Shown: positions 1 to 9,347 of the stretch, in pieces
How positions within the stretch are numbered: the first letter of the stretch is position 1
Layout of the letters: every line of letters begins with the position of its first letter
DNA from: Mycobacterium sp. 236(2023)
Lineage (GTDB): Bacteria; Actinomycetota; Actinomycetes; Mycobacteriales; Mycobacteriaceae
Assembly (NCBI RefSeq): GCF_029623955.1
Contig: NZ_JARSBP010000002.1
Location: 930,001 to 994,000, forward strand
DNA: 64,000 nucleotides
Direction: 5' to 3'
Notes under the pieces: generated by a model
Seen by the model: only the letters and a program-made list of their open reading frames with translations
Database searches by the model: none
Told to the model about the DNA's origin: nothing
Made by a program: the position numbers and the translations under genes

Positions 1-730
1 GGGCGGCCTCGCGTGCGGCAAGGAACGTCACGATCTCGCTGCGCGGCTGCTCCAGCCCCTCGGCCAGCGACTCGACCGCCTCGGGCATGAGAGCCGCAAC
101 TCCCTTGGGGCCCAACGGAAGTCCGATGTCGGTGGAGGTGAGCACCTCCTTGGACAGCTTCCCGAGCGCCTGCCCCAACTGGGAGCCGAACGCCATTCCG
201 CCCATCTGCGACATCATCGCCAGCAGCGGACCGGCCATCGCTTTGGCCTCCTCGGGCAGGGCCTGAGCCCACACCGTCGAGATCTGCTCGGCCACCGGAT
301 CGCACAGGCGCTTCCAGGTGTCCATCGTGTTGTCGATCCAGTCGGTCGGTGTCCACGCCACCGTTCTGCTGGTGCCCGCGGGCAGCGGGGTGACTCCGTC
401 GAGCCAGGTCTCGGCCAGGCGGACCGCATCGGAGATCGCCGTTGTCGTCTGCTCGGGAACGGGCGTGACGAAACCGATCGAGCTGGACGCGAGCTGGCGG
501 GCGAGGTCGTAGTTCACCGGTCCGCCGGAGGAGCCGCCGGCCATCGACGTGCCTGCGCCGCTGAACATCTCGCCGAGCTTGGAGAAGATCTGGCCGAGCT
601 GCGACATGTCGAATTCACCGCCCGGCATGCCCATACCGAAGGGGTCGGCCCCCTGCTCGGGGCCGTCTTTCTTACGCTTGTCACGGTCGGGGTCATCCCC
701 GGCGGAGAAGCCGAAGGGCAGGTCAGCCAT
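1..730 (-). CDS. Zinc-dependent metalloprotease-like protein (Rv3195 family), 3' part cut by window edge
   Basis: The frame reads MADLPFGFSAGDDPDRDKRK from an ATG at 730 and stays open to the left edge, so only the first 243 codons are visible. The N-terminus is polar and Gly/Met-rich and is followed by a helical region. The start and the divergent PDZ-protease neighbour match M. tuberculosis Rv3195, of the DUF2342/zincin-like family of about 470 residues often named zinc-dependent metalloprotease or F420-biosynthesis-associated protein. The putative metal-binding motif would lie beyond the edge and cannot be checked. The function is known only by family; the assignment rests on the N-terminus and synteny. 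Confidence 0.8.
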   Translation of the reverse strand, partial: MADLPFGFSAGDDPDRDKRKKDGPEQGADPFGMGMPGGEFDMSQLGQIFSKLGEMFSGAGTSMAGGSSGGPVNYDLARQLASSSIGFVTPVPEQTTTAISDAVRLAETWLDGVTPLPAGTSRTVAWTPTDWIDNTMDTWKRLCDPVAEQISTVWAQALPEEAKAMAGPLLAMMSQMGGMAFGSQLGQALGKLSKEVLTSTDIGLPLGPKGVAALMPEAVESLAEGLEQPRSEIVTFLAAREAA

Positions 731-843
731 GCCCCCAACGGTACTCACCATGGGCGCGCCGCGCGCCCGCGCGGGTCACGCTGAGAGTGAACCCAGGTGA
801 TCTTCGCGGCCCGCGGCGGGCATTGCCCTCTACTGTGGGCGGC

Positions 844-1869
844 GTGAACAGGCGGATGTCGACCCTGATCGTCGCGCTGGCGCCGATCCTGATCTTCGGG
901 CTGCTGCTGTCCGCGGTGACCGTGCCGTACGTGGCGCTGGGCCCGGGGCCGACGTTCGACACGCTGGGCGAAGTCGACGGCATGGAGGTCGTCGATATCG
1001 AGGGCACCGAGCTACAGAAGACGTCCGGGCACCTCAACATGACGACGGTCTCGCAGCGTGACGGGATGACGCTGGGGCAGGCACTCATCTTCTGGGCGTC
1101 GGGCCGCGACCAGCTCATCCCGCGCGATCTGGTCTACCCGCCGGACAAGACGCGCGAGGAGATCGACGAGGCCAACAGCGCCGACTTCCGCCAGTCCGAG
1201 GACAGCGCCGAGTACGCCGCGCTGCACTACCTGAAGTATCCGATGGCCGTCACGATCGAGAGCATCGACGAGGAAGGCCCGTCGAAGGGCAAGCTGCAGG
1301 GCGGTGATGCTGTCGACGCGGTCGACAACCAGCCCGTCGCCACCCTTGAGGAGTTCCAGGCGCTGCTCAAGGACAAGAAGCCGGGCGACGTGATCGTCGT
1401 CGACTATCGCCGCAAGAACGAGGCGCCCGGCACCGCCGAGATCACGCTCGGCAAGCACCCGGACCAGGCCGACAAGGGAATCCTCGGGATCAACGTTCTC
1501 GACGCGCCGTGGGCACCGTTCACGATCGACTTCAACCTCGCCAACATCGGCGGTCCGTCGGCGGGGCTGATGTTCAGCCTGGCCGTCGTCGACAAGCTGA
1601 CCACCGGGGACATCAACGGCGGCAAGTTCGTCGCAGGCACCGGGACCATCACCGGGGACGGCGTCGTCGGCTCGATCGGCGGCATCACCCACAAGATCGT
1701 CGCCGCCCAGGAAGCCGGCGCCACCGTGTTCCTGGTGCCCGCCGACAACTGTGCGGAGGCCAAGACCGCCGACGCCGACGGGATCGAGTTGCTCAAGGTG
1801 GACACCCTCGAACACGCGATCGACGGCTTGAGGACGCTTTCCGCTGGTGGTGAACCTCCCCGCTGCTGA
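844..1869 (+). CDS. Membrane-anchored PDZ/Lon-type (S16) serine protease, Rv3194c-like
   Basis: 341 residues from a GTG at 844. One N-terminal membrane segment (about residues 5-28) is followed by an extracytoplasmic region. A PDZ-like domain lies about residues 135-200 (LQGGDAVDAVDNQPV) and a C-terminal Lon-type proteolytic domain follows. The Ser-Lys dyad is visible: Ser239 in GGPSAGLMF and Lys284 in GGITHK, 45 residues apart as in Lon proteases. Order, length and sequence match M. tuberculosis Rv3194c. An in-frame ATG at 787 is possible, but GTG 844 begins directly before the hydrophobic segment as in the homologue. It is divergent from the Rv3195-like gene and followed by the UPF0182 gene. 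The substrate is unknown. Confidence 0.88.
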   Translation: MNRRMSTLIVALAPILIFGLLLSAVTVPYVALGPGPTFDTLGEVDGMEVVDIEGTELQKTSGHLNMTTVSQRDGMTLGQALIFWASGRDQLIPRDLVYPPDKTREEIDEANSADFRQSEDSAEYAALHYLKYPMAVTIESIDEEGPSKGKLQGGDAVDAVDNQPVATLEEFQALLKDKKPGDVIVVDYRRKNEAPGTAEITLGKHPDQADKGILGINVLDAPWAPFTIDFNLANIGGPSAGLMFSLAVVDKLTTGDINGGKFVAGTGTITGDGVVGSIGGITHKIVAAQEAGATVFLVPADNCAEAKTADADGIELLKVDTLEHAIDGLRTLSAGGEPPRC

Positions 1870-1957
1870 GACGGCACCGTCGGAGGGATGCGTAAAGTTA
1901 TGGCTGAGTTATCGCACCTGTAAATCTGCTGGGAATTTCTGAGAGTGGAGTAGTCGA

Positions 1958-4900
1958 GTGGGTATGCGGCCCGCGGCGAGAATGCCGAAGCTGACGCAAC
2001 GAAGCCGGTTTCTGATCGCGGTCGCCTTGGCCGTGGTCGTGCTGCTGCTGTTGGGGCCACGGTTCATCGACACCTATGTCGACTGGCTGTGGTTCGGGGA
2101 GCTCGGCTACCGGTCGGTGTTCACGACGCAGATCGTGACCCGGGTGGTCATCTTCTTCGTCGTCGCGATCCTGTTGGGTGCCGTCGTCTTCGCGGGCCTG
2201 ACGCTGGCCTATCGCACGCGGCCGGTGTTCGTCCCGACTGCCGGCCCCAACGACCCGATCGCCCGTTATCGCACCGCGGTGATGTCGCGCCTGCGGCTGG
2301 TGGGCATCGGGGTGCCGGCGTTCATCGGCGTGCTCGCCGGTTTCGTGGCGCAGAGCTATTGGCAGCAGGTGCAGCTGTTCCTGCACGGCGGCAGTTTCGG
2401 GGTGACGGACCCGCAGTTCGGCATCGACCTCGGTTTCTATGCCTTCGATCTGCCGTTCTACCGTCTCATCCTGTCCTACCTGTTCGTCGCGACGTTCCTG
2501 GCGTTCATCGCGAACCTGTTGGGCCACTACCTGTTCGGCGGTATCCGGTTGGCCGGTCGCAGTGGTGCGCTCAGTCGCGCGGCCCGCATCCAGCTGATCA
2601 CGCTCGTCGGCTTGCTGATGCTGCTTAAGGCGGTGGCGTACTGGCTGGACCGCTACGAGCTGCTGAGCCACACGCGGGGCGGTAAGCCGTTCACCGGCGC
2701 CGGGTACACCGACATCAACGCCGTGCTGCCTGCCAAGCTGATCCTGATGGCCATCGCGGTCATCTGCGCCGTCGCGGTGTTCTCCGCGATCTTCCTGCGC
2801 GACTTGCGGATCCCGGCCATCGGCGTGGTGCTGCTGCTGCTGTCGTCGTTGGTGATCGGTGCTGGCTGGCCGCTGGTGGTCGAGCAGATCAGCGTCCGCC
2901 CCAATGCCGCGCAGAAGGAAAGCGAATACATCAGTCGCAGTATCTCGGCGACGAGACAGGCGTACGGGCTGACGGAGGACGCCGTCACCTACCGCGACTA
3001 CCCGGGCAACACCAGTGCGACGGCGCAACAGGTGGCCGCAGACCGGGCGACGACGTCGAACATCCGCGTGCTCGACCCGAACATCGTCAGCCCGGCGTTC
3101 ACGCAGTTCCAGCAGGGCAAGAACTTCTACTTCTTCCCCGACCAGCTGAACATGGACCGCTACCGGGACGAGACCGGCAGCCTGCGGGACTACGTGGTGG
3201 CCGCGCGTGAGCTGAACCCCGATCGCCTCATCGACAACCAGCGGGACTGGATCAACCGCCACACCGTCTACACCCACGGCAACGGCTTCATCGCGTCGCC
3301 GGCCAACACGGTGCGCGGAATCGCCAACGACCCCAACCAGAACGGCGGTTACCCCGAGTTCCTGGCCAGCGTCGTCGGCGCCAACGGCGAGGTGACGTCG
3401 CCCGGCCCCGCTCCGCTGTCCCAGCCGCGCATCTACTACGGTCCCGTGATCGCCAGCGCGGCCGACGACTACGCGATCGTCGGGGAGAGCGGCACTCCGC
3501 GCGAGTACGACTACGAGACCAACACCGACACCCGCAACTACACCTACACGGGCAGCGGCGGTGTTCCGATCGGCAGCTGGTTGACGCGCAGCGTCTTCGC
3601 CGCGAAGTATGCCGAGCGGAACTTCCTGTTCTCCAACGTCATCAACGACAGCAGCAAGATTCTGTTCAACCGGGACCCTGCCGATCGTGTCGAGGCGGTC
3701 GCCCCGTGGCTGACCACCGACACCACGGTATATCCGGCGATTGTCAACGAACGGATCGTCTGGATCGTCGACGGTTACACAACATTGGACAACTACCCGT
3801 ATTCGGAATTGCAGTCGCTGTCGTCGGTGACCACCGACTCCAACGAGGTGGCGCAGAACCGACTGCAGCTCGACAAGCAGGTGTCCTACATCCGCAACTC
3901 GGTCAAGGCCACGGTCGACGCCTACGACGGCACCGTGACGCTGTACGCCCAGGACGAGCAAGACCCGGTGCTGCAGGCGTGGATGAAGGTGTTCCCCGAC
4001 ACCGTCAAGCCCAAGGCCGACATCAGCCCAGAGCTGCAGGAGCATCTGCGCTATCCCGAGGATCTGTTCAAGGTGCAGCGCGCGCTGCTCGCCAAGTACC
4101 ACGTCGACGACCCGGTGACGTTCTTCTCGACGTCGGACTTCTGGGACGTCCCACTGGATCCGAACCCGACGGCCAGCAGCTACCAGCCGCCGTACTACAT
4201 CGTCGCCAAAGACCTTGCCGAGAACAACAGTTCGACGTCGTTCCAGCTGACGAGCGCGATGAACCGGTTCCGACGGGACTTCCTGGCGGCCTACATCAGT
4301 GCTAGCTCCGATCCCGAAACGTACGGGCGGATCACCGTTCTGACGATTCCGGGGCAGGTCAACGGTCCCAAGCTTGCGTTCAACGCGATCAGTACCGATA
4401 CCGCGGTCAGCCAGGACCTCGGTGTGATCGGCCGCGACAACCAGAACCGGATCCGCTGGGGCAACCTGCTGACACTTCCTCTGGGTCAGGGCGGATTGCT
4501 CTATGTCGCACCGGTTTACGCGTCACCAGGTGCCAGTGATGCGGCGTCGTCGTATCCCCGCCTCATCCGTGTGGCGATGATGTACAACGACCAGATCGGG
4601 TACGGGCCGACGGTGCGCGAAGCGTTGACCGACCTGTTCGGTCCGGGGGCCGACGCGACGGCCACGGGGCCGGCGGCCACCGATGTGCCTGCGGGCCAGG
4701 CTCCGCAGCAGCGGCCGCCTGCCAGTCCGCCTGCCGCGCCGCCGAACCGGCCGGGGCAGACGCCGCCGGCCGGGCAGCCGGAGGTTCCGGTGGCGGTTCC
4801 GGGTGCCGGTCCGACGCAGCTGTCGGCAGCGAAAGCCGCAGCGCTGCAAGATGTCAACGCCGCATTGGATGCCCTCAAGGGTGCTCAGGAGAGCGGGGAC

Positions 4901-4969
4901 TTCGCGCAGTATGGTGACGCTCTGCAGCGTCTCGACGATGCGGTGACCAAGTACCAGTCGACCAACTGA
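1958..4969 (+). CDS. UPF0182 family large integral membrane protein, Rv3193c-like
   Basis: 1003 residues from a GTG at 1958 (GTG GGT ATG CGG). The N-terminal third carries about seven hydrophobic segments (residues 20-320). It is followed by a long soluble, presumably extracytoplasmic domain with family-typical stretches such as [15 protein letters not shown] and [10 protein letters not shown]. The C-terminus is a Pro/Ala-rich linker (about residues 895-950) and a short helical tail. Length and sequence fit UPF0182 (M. tuberculosis Rv3193c). The family function is not established. The downstream regulator starts 12 bases after the stop, suggesting cotranscription. Confidence 0.93.
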   Translation: MGMRPAARMPKLTQRSRFLIAVALAVVVLLLLGPRFIDTYVDWLWFGELGYRSVFTTQIVTRVVIFFVVAILLGAVVFAGLTLAYRTRPVFVPTAGPNDPIARYRTAVMSRLRLVGIGVPAFIGVLAGFVAQSYWQQVQLFLHGGSFGVTDPQFGIDLGFYAFDLPFYRLILSYLFVATFLAFIANLLGHYLFGGIRLAGRSGALSRAARIQLITLVGLLMLLKAVAYWLDRYELLSHTRGGKPFTGAGYTDINAVLPAKLILMAIAVICAVAVFSAIFLRDLRIPAIGVVLLLLSSLVIGAGWPLVVEQISVRPNAAQKESEYISRSISATRQAYGLTEDAVTYRDYPGNTSATAQQVAADRATTSNIRVLDPNIVSPAFTQFQQGKNFYFFPDQLNMDRYRDETGSLRDYVVAARELNPDRLIDNQRDWINRHTVYTHGNGFIASPANTVRGIANDPNQNGGYPEFLASVVGANGEVTSPGPAPLSQPRIYYGPVIASAADDYAIVGESGTPREYDYETNTDTRNYTYTGSGGVPIGSWLTRSVFAAKYAERNFLFSNVINDSSKILFNRDPADRVEAVAPWLTTDTTVYPAIVNERIVWIVDGYTTLDNYPYSELQSLSSVTTDSNEVAQNRLQLDKQVSYIRNSVKATVDAYDGTVTLYAQDEQDPVLQAWMKVFPDTVKPKADISPELQEHLRYPEDLFKVQRALLAKYHVDDPVTFFSTSDFWDVPLDPNPTASSYQPPYYIVAKDLAENNSSTSFQLTSAMNRFRRDFLAAYISASSDPETYGRITVLTIPGQVNGPKLAFNAISTDTAVSQDLGVIGRDNQNRIRWGNLLTLPLGQGGLLYVAPVYASPGASDAASSYPRLIRVAMMYNDQIGYGPTVREALTDLFGPGADATATGPAATDVPAGQAPQQRPPASPPAAPPNRPGQTPPAGQPEVPVAVPGAGPTQLSAAKAAALQDVNAALDALKGAQESGDFAQYGDALQRLDDAVTKYQSTN

Positions 4970-4981
4970 CCGTCGACGCCG

Positions 4982-7900
4982 GTGCGCTATCGGTTGCTCG
5001 GGCCACTGCAGGTGGTCGACGGGGAGGTGCCGGTCGATATCGGGCCGCGCAAGCAGCGCGCCGTGCTGGCGGCGTTGCTGCTCGCGCAGGGCAGGGTGGT
5101 CTCGACTGACCGGCTCACCGATGCGGTGTGGGGGGACGATGTCCCTGCCAGCGCCACCGCGAGCCTGCAGGTCTACATCTCGAATCTGCGCCGCGCACTG
5201 CGCGGTGTCGCGCAGATGGCGTCGCCGATCGTTCGGCAGCCTCCGGGATACTTCCTCGACGTCACCCCGGACGACGTGGATGTCACCGTCTTCGCGGCGT
5301 CGTGCGCTCGTGCCGCGACGGCCATCGACGCCGAGCGCTGGGAGGAGGCGCTCGCCGAGTCCGACGGGGCGCTGAGCCTGGTACGGGGCAGTCTGCTGGA
5401 GGACATGGGCGACGCTGACTGGATACGTGAGGACGCCGCCCGGCTGGCCGAGATGCACACCGAATGCCTTGCCAACAAGGTGATCTCGCTACTGGCGCTG
5501 GGGAAGATCCCTGCTGCGCTGGCCGAGGTGACACGGCTGCGTGCGCTGGACCCGCTGGCCGACCGCGGCTGTCGGCTGCACATGCTCACGCTGTACCGGG
5601 CGGGACGGGCAGCCGAGGCTCTGGACGCCTATACGCGGCACGCCCGGGTGCTCGACGACGAGCTGGGGCTGCAACCGGGCCCGGAGCTGAGGGAGCTGCA
5701 GACCGCGGTGCTCCGTCAGGCCCCGGAGCTCGCGGGGTGGCCGCGGTCTCCGGAGTGGACGGGCGCGGTGACGCTCCCCGAGCCCGAATCTGTCCCAGCA
5801 TCGTCGGTGGTGGTCGAATCCGCGCCGCACCGCGCGCCCCTGGTGGGACGTCGACGTGAATTGGCAAGAGCTGCTGATGTTCTCGCACGGGTGACAGCGG
5901 GAGCCGCGCGCTGGCTGGTGTTGTCGGGACCGCCGGGGATCGGCAAGACCCGGCTGGCCGAGGAGATCGCGGGGCTGGTGACGGCGGGCGGCGGTGACAC
6001 CGTGTGGGTCAACTGCCCCGACGAACGGGGAACGCCGCCGTGGTGGCCGATGCGTCATCTGGTCAGGGCGCTGGGTGCCGACGCCGACTCGGTGCTCGAG
6101 GTACCGCCCCACGCCGATCCCGACACCGCCAGATTCCTTGTCTACGAACGAGTTCAAAGACTGCTTGAAAGCTCGCCGCGATTGTTGGCGGTGGTTGTCG
6201 ACGACGTGCAGTGGTCGGACACGGCGTCGGCGAGTTGCCTTGCCTACATCGCGGGTTCGCTGCGTGACCATCCCGTGCTGGTCATCGTCACCGTGCGCGA
6301 CGGCGAGCACGCCCCTGAAGTCGCCCGCCTGCTGAGCACCGTCGCCCGCGGGGAGGACAACCGGCACATCGAGGTGCCCGCGCTGTCGTCGGCCGATGTC
6401 GCGACCCTGGCCAACGAGGTGGCTGAGGAGGCGGTGACGGCCGCGGAGGCTGCGGAGTTGGCCGACCGTACCGGCGGGAACCCGTTCTTCGTGTCCGAGT
6501 ACGCCCGGCTGCCACGAGCTGAGCGGGCGGGCAATGAGATTCCGCACGCGGTGCGCTCGGTGCTCGACCGACGTCTGGCCGCGCTGGACCCGGCGGTGGT
6601 GCAGGTGCTGCGGGCGGCAGCGGTGATCGGCGACGAGATCGACGCAGGAGCGGTGCCGGTGCTCGCGCAGGCCACCCGGCTCGACCTGGACACGCTCGCC
6701 GACTACCTCGATGAAGCGGCCGACGAGCGGATCGTCGTGACGGCGCACGCCGGTGGCGGCTACGAGTTCGCCCACGGACTGCTGCGCGAACAACTGCTCG
6801 CGAGCATGCCCGCGCTGCGACGACAGCGTATCCACGCCAAGGTCGCCGAGGTGCTGGCCGACAGCACGGCTCACGACGCGCCGACGCGTCGCGCCCAGCA
6901 TCTCGTCGCGGCGCAGCCTCTGGTCGAGCCGGCGGTCGTCGTCCAGGCGTGCCGTCTCGCCGCGGAACAGGCGACAGCGCAATGGAGTTCGGATATCGCC
7001 GCGCGCTGGTGGCAGGCGGCGCTGGACGCCTACGACAGCCAGCCGGCGTCGCTGCGCGATGACGGCGAGCGCGATGCGCTGACCGTGGAGCTGCTCGAGG
7101 CTCACTCACGCGCGGGGCGCGGCCAACTGGTGCTCGACAGCGTGCAGCGCTACCTGGGAGAGGCGTTGCGCACCGGCCGTATTGCGTCGGCGGGTCGGGT
7201 GGCCAGCGCGCTGTTGCGCGCCAGCGGTGGGTGGCCGTGGCTGGCGCCGGGGCACGACCCCGGCGAGTTGCTCGGGCTGCTGGCGAGGGCCGCCACGCTG
7301 TCGGAGGGTGAGCCGGCTTCGGCGGCACGGGTTCTGCCCGCGCTGGCGGTCGGGCACTGCTACAACCCGGATGCGACGGTCGCGCCTGACCTGCTGGACC
7401 GCGCCGACATTCTCGCCGACGCGACGGGAGATCCCGACGTCATCGCCGACGTCCTGATCGGCAGGCTCATCACCTTCTCAGGAGTGTCGACGCTGAGCGA
7501 GCAGACACTGTCGTGGGTCGATCGCCTGGATTCGTTGCAGCACAGCAGGTCTCGTGAGGATGCGGTGATCGCGCATTCTGTGGCGACGATGGCGGCGATG
7601 AACCTCAGCGATGTTGCGGGTGCGCGCAGGCATGTCCAGGCGGGAATTGCCGGCAGCGAAGAGCTCCAATTGCCGGTGCTGCGTGCGCAATTGCGGTGGA
7701 TGGAGGCGGTGCTGGCGGTGTGGGTCGGCGACTTCGCCGAAGCCGAGCGTCATCACGCGATCGCCGCGCACGTGCATGAGCAGACCGAGCTGTACGAGGC
7801 GGGCAGTGGGCTGCTGGCGACGGCGACGCTTCTTCGCGAGCGGGGCGGGCCCGTCGATCCTCGGTGGCACGAACTGCACCCCAGTCAGGAGACCGGCGGG

Positions 7901-8413
7901 ATGGGCATGGTCGGCGTCGTCCGGACTGCCGTGCTGACCCTGCTGACCGGGCCGGATGCGCGTGCCGAGGCTCTCGCCACGCTGCGTCAATGGTCGTCCG
8001 ATATCGACCGTGCGCACATCTGGACGACGCTCGGTCACCATGCGCTGCTCGCGCATCTGGCCGTCGAGCACGATCTACCGGAGTTCGCGGAGCAGTTGTT
8101 GGCGGAGCTTGCCCCGTACCGCGACCGCATCGCGGTGATCGGACAGGTCGGGCTGGCGGGGCCGGTGGCGCTGGCGACGGCGCGGTTGCACGCGCTGCGG
8201 GGTGACCACGGTCAAGCCCTCGACGATCTCACCGTCGCGCGCGGTATCGCCGAGCGCAGCGCCGGCGTCCCGACACTGCTGAGGTGCCGTCTGCTGGAAT
8301 GCGAACTGGCCGAGCCTTCGCCCGAACGGTCCGCTGCGGCACGGCGTCTGGCGACCGAGGCCGCAGACGTCGGCATGGCGGCAGTTGCTGCCGCGGCTCG
8401 CGCCCTGGAGTAG
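4982..8413 (+). CDS. SARP/AfsR-type regulator with BTAD and AAA ATPase domains
   Basis: 1143 residues from GTG 4982, 12 bases after the UPF0182 stop. Residues 1-95 form an OmpR-like winged helix typical of SARP regulators (RYRLLGPLQV, SLQVYISNLRR). Residues 100-250 are the bacterial transcriptional activation domain. From about residue 288 there is an AAA_16-type STAND ATPase with Walker A GPPGIGKT (Lys322) and a Walker B-like stretch ending VVVDDVQWSD. The C-terminal 550 residues are helical, TPR-like, without a second DNA-binding domain. Such proteins are large ATP-dependent activators of nearby or secondary-metabolism genes; the target here is not evident. The 170-base gap downstream holds a nested palindrome. 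Confidence 0.88.
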   Translation: MRYRLLGPLQVVDGEVPVDIGPRKQRAVLAALLLAQGRVVSTDRLTDAVWGDDVPASATASLQVYISNLRRALRGVAQMASPIVRQPPGYFLDVTPDDVDVTVFAASCARAATAIDAERWEEALAESDGALSLVRGSLLEDMGDADWIREDAARLAEMHTECLANKVISLLALGKIPAALAEVTRLRALDPLADRGCRLHMLTLYRAGRAAEALDAYTRHARVLDDELGLQPGPELRELQTAVLRQAPELAGWPRSPEWTGAVTLPEPESVPASSVVVESAPHRAPLVGRRRELARAADVLARVTAGAARWLVLSGPPGIGKTRLAEEIAGLVTAGGGDTVWVNCPDERGTPPWWPMRHLVRALGADADSVLEVPPHADPDTARFLVYERVQRLLESSPRLLAVVVDDVQWSDTASASCLAYIAGSLRDHPVLVIVTVRDGEHAPEVARLLSTVARGEDNRHIEVPALSSADVATLANEVAEEAVTAAEAAELADRTGGNPFFVSEYARLPRAERAGNEIPHAVRSVLDRRLAALDPAVVQVLRAAAVIGDEIDAGAVPVLAQATRLDLDTLADYLDEAADERIVVTAHAGGGYEFAHGLLREQLLASMPALRRQRIHAKVAEVLADSTAHDAPTRRAQHLVAAQPLVEPAVVVQACRLAAEQATAQWSSDIAARWWQAALDAYDSQPASLRDDGERDALTVELLEAHSRAGRGQLVLDSVQRYLGEALRTGRIASAGRVASALLRASGGWPWLAPGHDPGELLGLLARAATLSEGEPASAARVLPALAVGHCYNPDATVAPDLLDRADILADATGDPDVIADVLIGRLITFSGVSTLSEQTLSWVDRLDSLQHSRSREDAVIAHSVATMAAMNLSDVAGARRHVQAGIAGSEELQLPVLRAQLRWMEAVLAVWVGDFAEAERHHAIAAHVHEQTELYEAGSGLLATATLLRERGGPVDPRWHELHPSQETGGMGMVGVVRTAVLTLLTGPDARAEALATLRQWSSDIDRAHIWTTLGHHALLAHLAVEHDLPEFAEQLLAELAPYRDRIAVIGQVGLAGPVALATARLHALRGDHGQALDDLTVARGIAERSAGVPTLLRCRLLECELAEPSPERSAAARRLATEAADVGMAAVAAAARALE

Positions 8414-8424
8414 GACCCTTTGCT

Positions 8425-8489
8425 CCGCGAGCGCGCGTGTTTGCCCGGCAACACGCGGCCATCTGCTGGCATTTTGGGCGCGCTCGCGG
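8425..8489. repeat. Nested intergenic palindrome (12-bp perfect arms)
   Basis: CCGCGAGCGCGC at 8425-8436 is repeated in inverted form as GCGCGCTCGCGG at 8478-8489. A smaller inverted pair, GTGTTTGCC / GGCAACAC, is nested inside near the left arm. Intergenic palindromes built on CGAGCGYGCGTG are, from general knowledge, frequent in mycobacterial genomes, so this may be one copy of a dispersed family. It could form a cruciform or an RNA hairpin after the SARP gene; no T-tract follows, so a classical terminator is unlikely. Confidence 0.6.
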
Positions 8490-8584
8490 TACCACATCAG
8501 GCATTGCCGGGGGCGTCAGGTGGGAGGACGATCGAAGGGTCCGGCGGCGCCGCTGGGACGCTGCCGCGTACCACGGAGGCAGAC

Positions 8585-9202
8585 ATGTATGCGCGCAGCT
8601 CCACTATTCACGCTCGGTCCTCGGCCATCGACTCCGGGATCGCCTACATCCACGACACGGTATGGCCGGCGCTGACCGGTCTGGACGGCTACGTCGGCCT
8701 GTCACTGCTCGTCGACCGGCTCAACGGTCGGTGCATCGCGACCACGGCCTGGGAGTCCGAGCACACCATGGCCGCCAGCAGACAGGCCACGAACACGTAC
8801 CGAGACACAGCGGCCCAGATCCTCGGCGGCAGCCCGACCGTCGACGAGTGGGAGATCGCCGCGCTCCACCGTAATCATCATTCGACGCCCGGCGCCTGCG
8901 TGCGGGTGACGTGGGCGCGGGTCGACACCGAGCAGGCTGACCGGGCTATCGACGGGTTCCGGTTCGCGACGATTCCCGCGATGGAGGAGATGGAGGGTTT
9001 CTGCAGCGCCAGCCTGCTGGCCGACCGCGATTCGGGCTTCGGGGTGGTCTCGGTGACGTTCGACAGCGCTGCGGCCATGCGACGGAGTCGACACGCGATG
9101 GACGAGCTCGAGGCCGCCTCGGTGCGTGACGGCGTCGAGGTGCTGGACAAGAGCGAATTCGACCTCGTGCTGGCGCATCTGAGGGTCCCCGAGATGGTCT
9201 GA
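8585..9202 (+). CDS. ABM-like (dimeric alpha/beta-barrel) protein
   Basis: 205 residues from ATG 8585, chosen because CGGAGG precedes it. The protein looks like two tandem ferredoxin-like halves (about residues 10-100 and 105-205), each with an AxWESEHTMAASR- or VSVTFDSAAAMRRSR-like helix. This resembles antibiotic-biosynthesis-monooxygenase (ABM) folds. No catalytic residue can be named with certainty. It lies between the SARP regulator and an FAD oxidase on the same strand but with gaps of 145-170 bases on each side, so it may be a separate unit. Quinone-monooxygenase and haem-binding relatives share this fold, so the function is open. Confidence 0.65.
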   Translation: MYARSSTIHARSSAIDSGIAYIHDTVWPALTGLDGYVGLSLLVDRLNGRCIATTAWESEHTMAASRQATNTYRDTAAQILGGSPTVDEWEIAALHRNHHSTPGACVRVTWARVDTEQADRAIDGFRFATIPAMEEMEGFCSASLLADRDSGFGVVSVTFDSAAAMRRSRHAMDELEAASVRDGVEVLDKSEFDLVLAHLRVPEMV

Positions 9203-9266
9203 CAGACAGGTCTGCGCCCTGCCGCGCGTTCCCACTGGTCGCGCGGTACCGTCCGCTTGGATTTTT

Positions 9267-9296
9267 CTTGGCATGCCCGGCCAAGGCATTGCCAAG
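9267..9296. promoter_or_regulatory. Inverted repeat upstream of the FAD oxidase
   Basis: CTTGGCA at 9267-9273 and TGCCAAG at 9290-9296 are perfect inverted arms separated by 16 bases. A second copy of the half-site (GCCAAG, from 9280) lies between them. The element lies about 50 bases before the oxidase start, a plausible operator position. No regulator gene adjoins the site, so the binding protein is unknown. Confidence 0.4.
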
Positions 9297-9347
9297 CCTG
9301 GTCGGCGATGCTTCACGCCGACACAAGGAATCCGAGAAAGGACCCCG

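Noticed and set aside
1898..4102. 734-codon open frame on the minus strand
   Set aside because: It is antisense to the well-supported UPF0182 gene, has an Arg/His/Val/Gln-rich composition typical of a shadow frame in GC-rich DNA, and matches no family.
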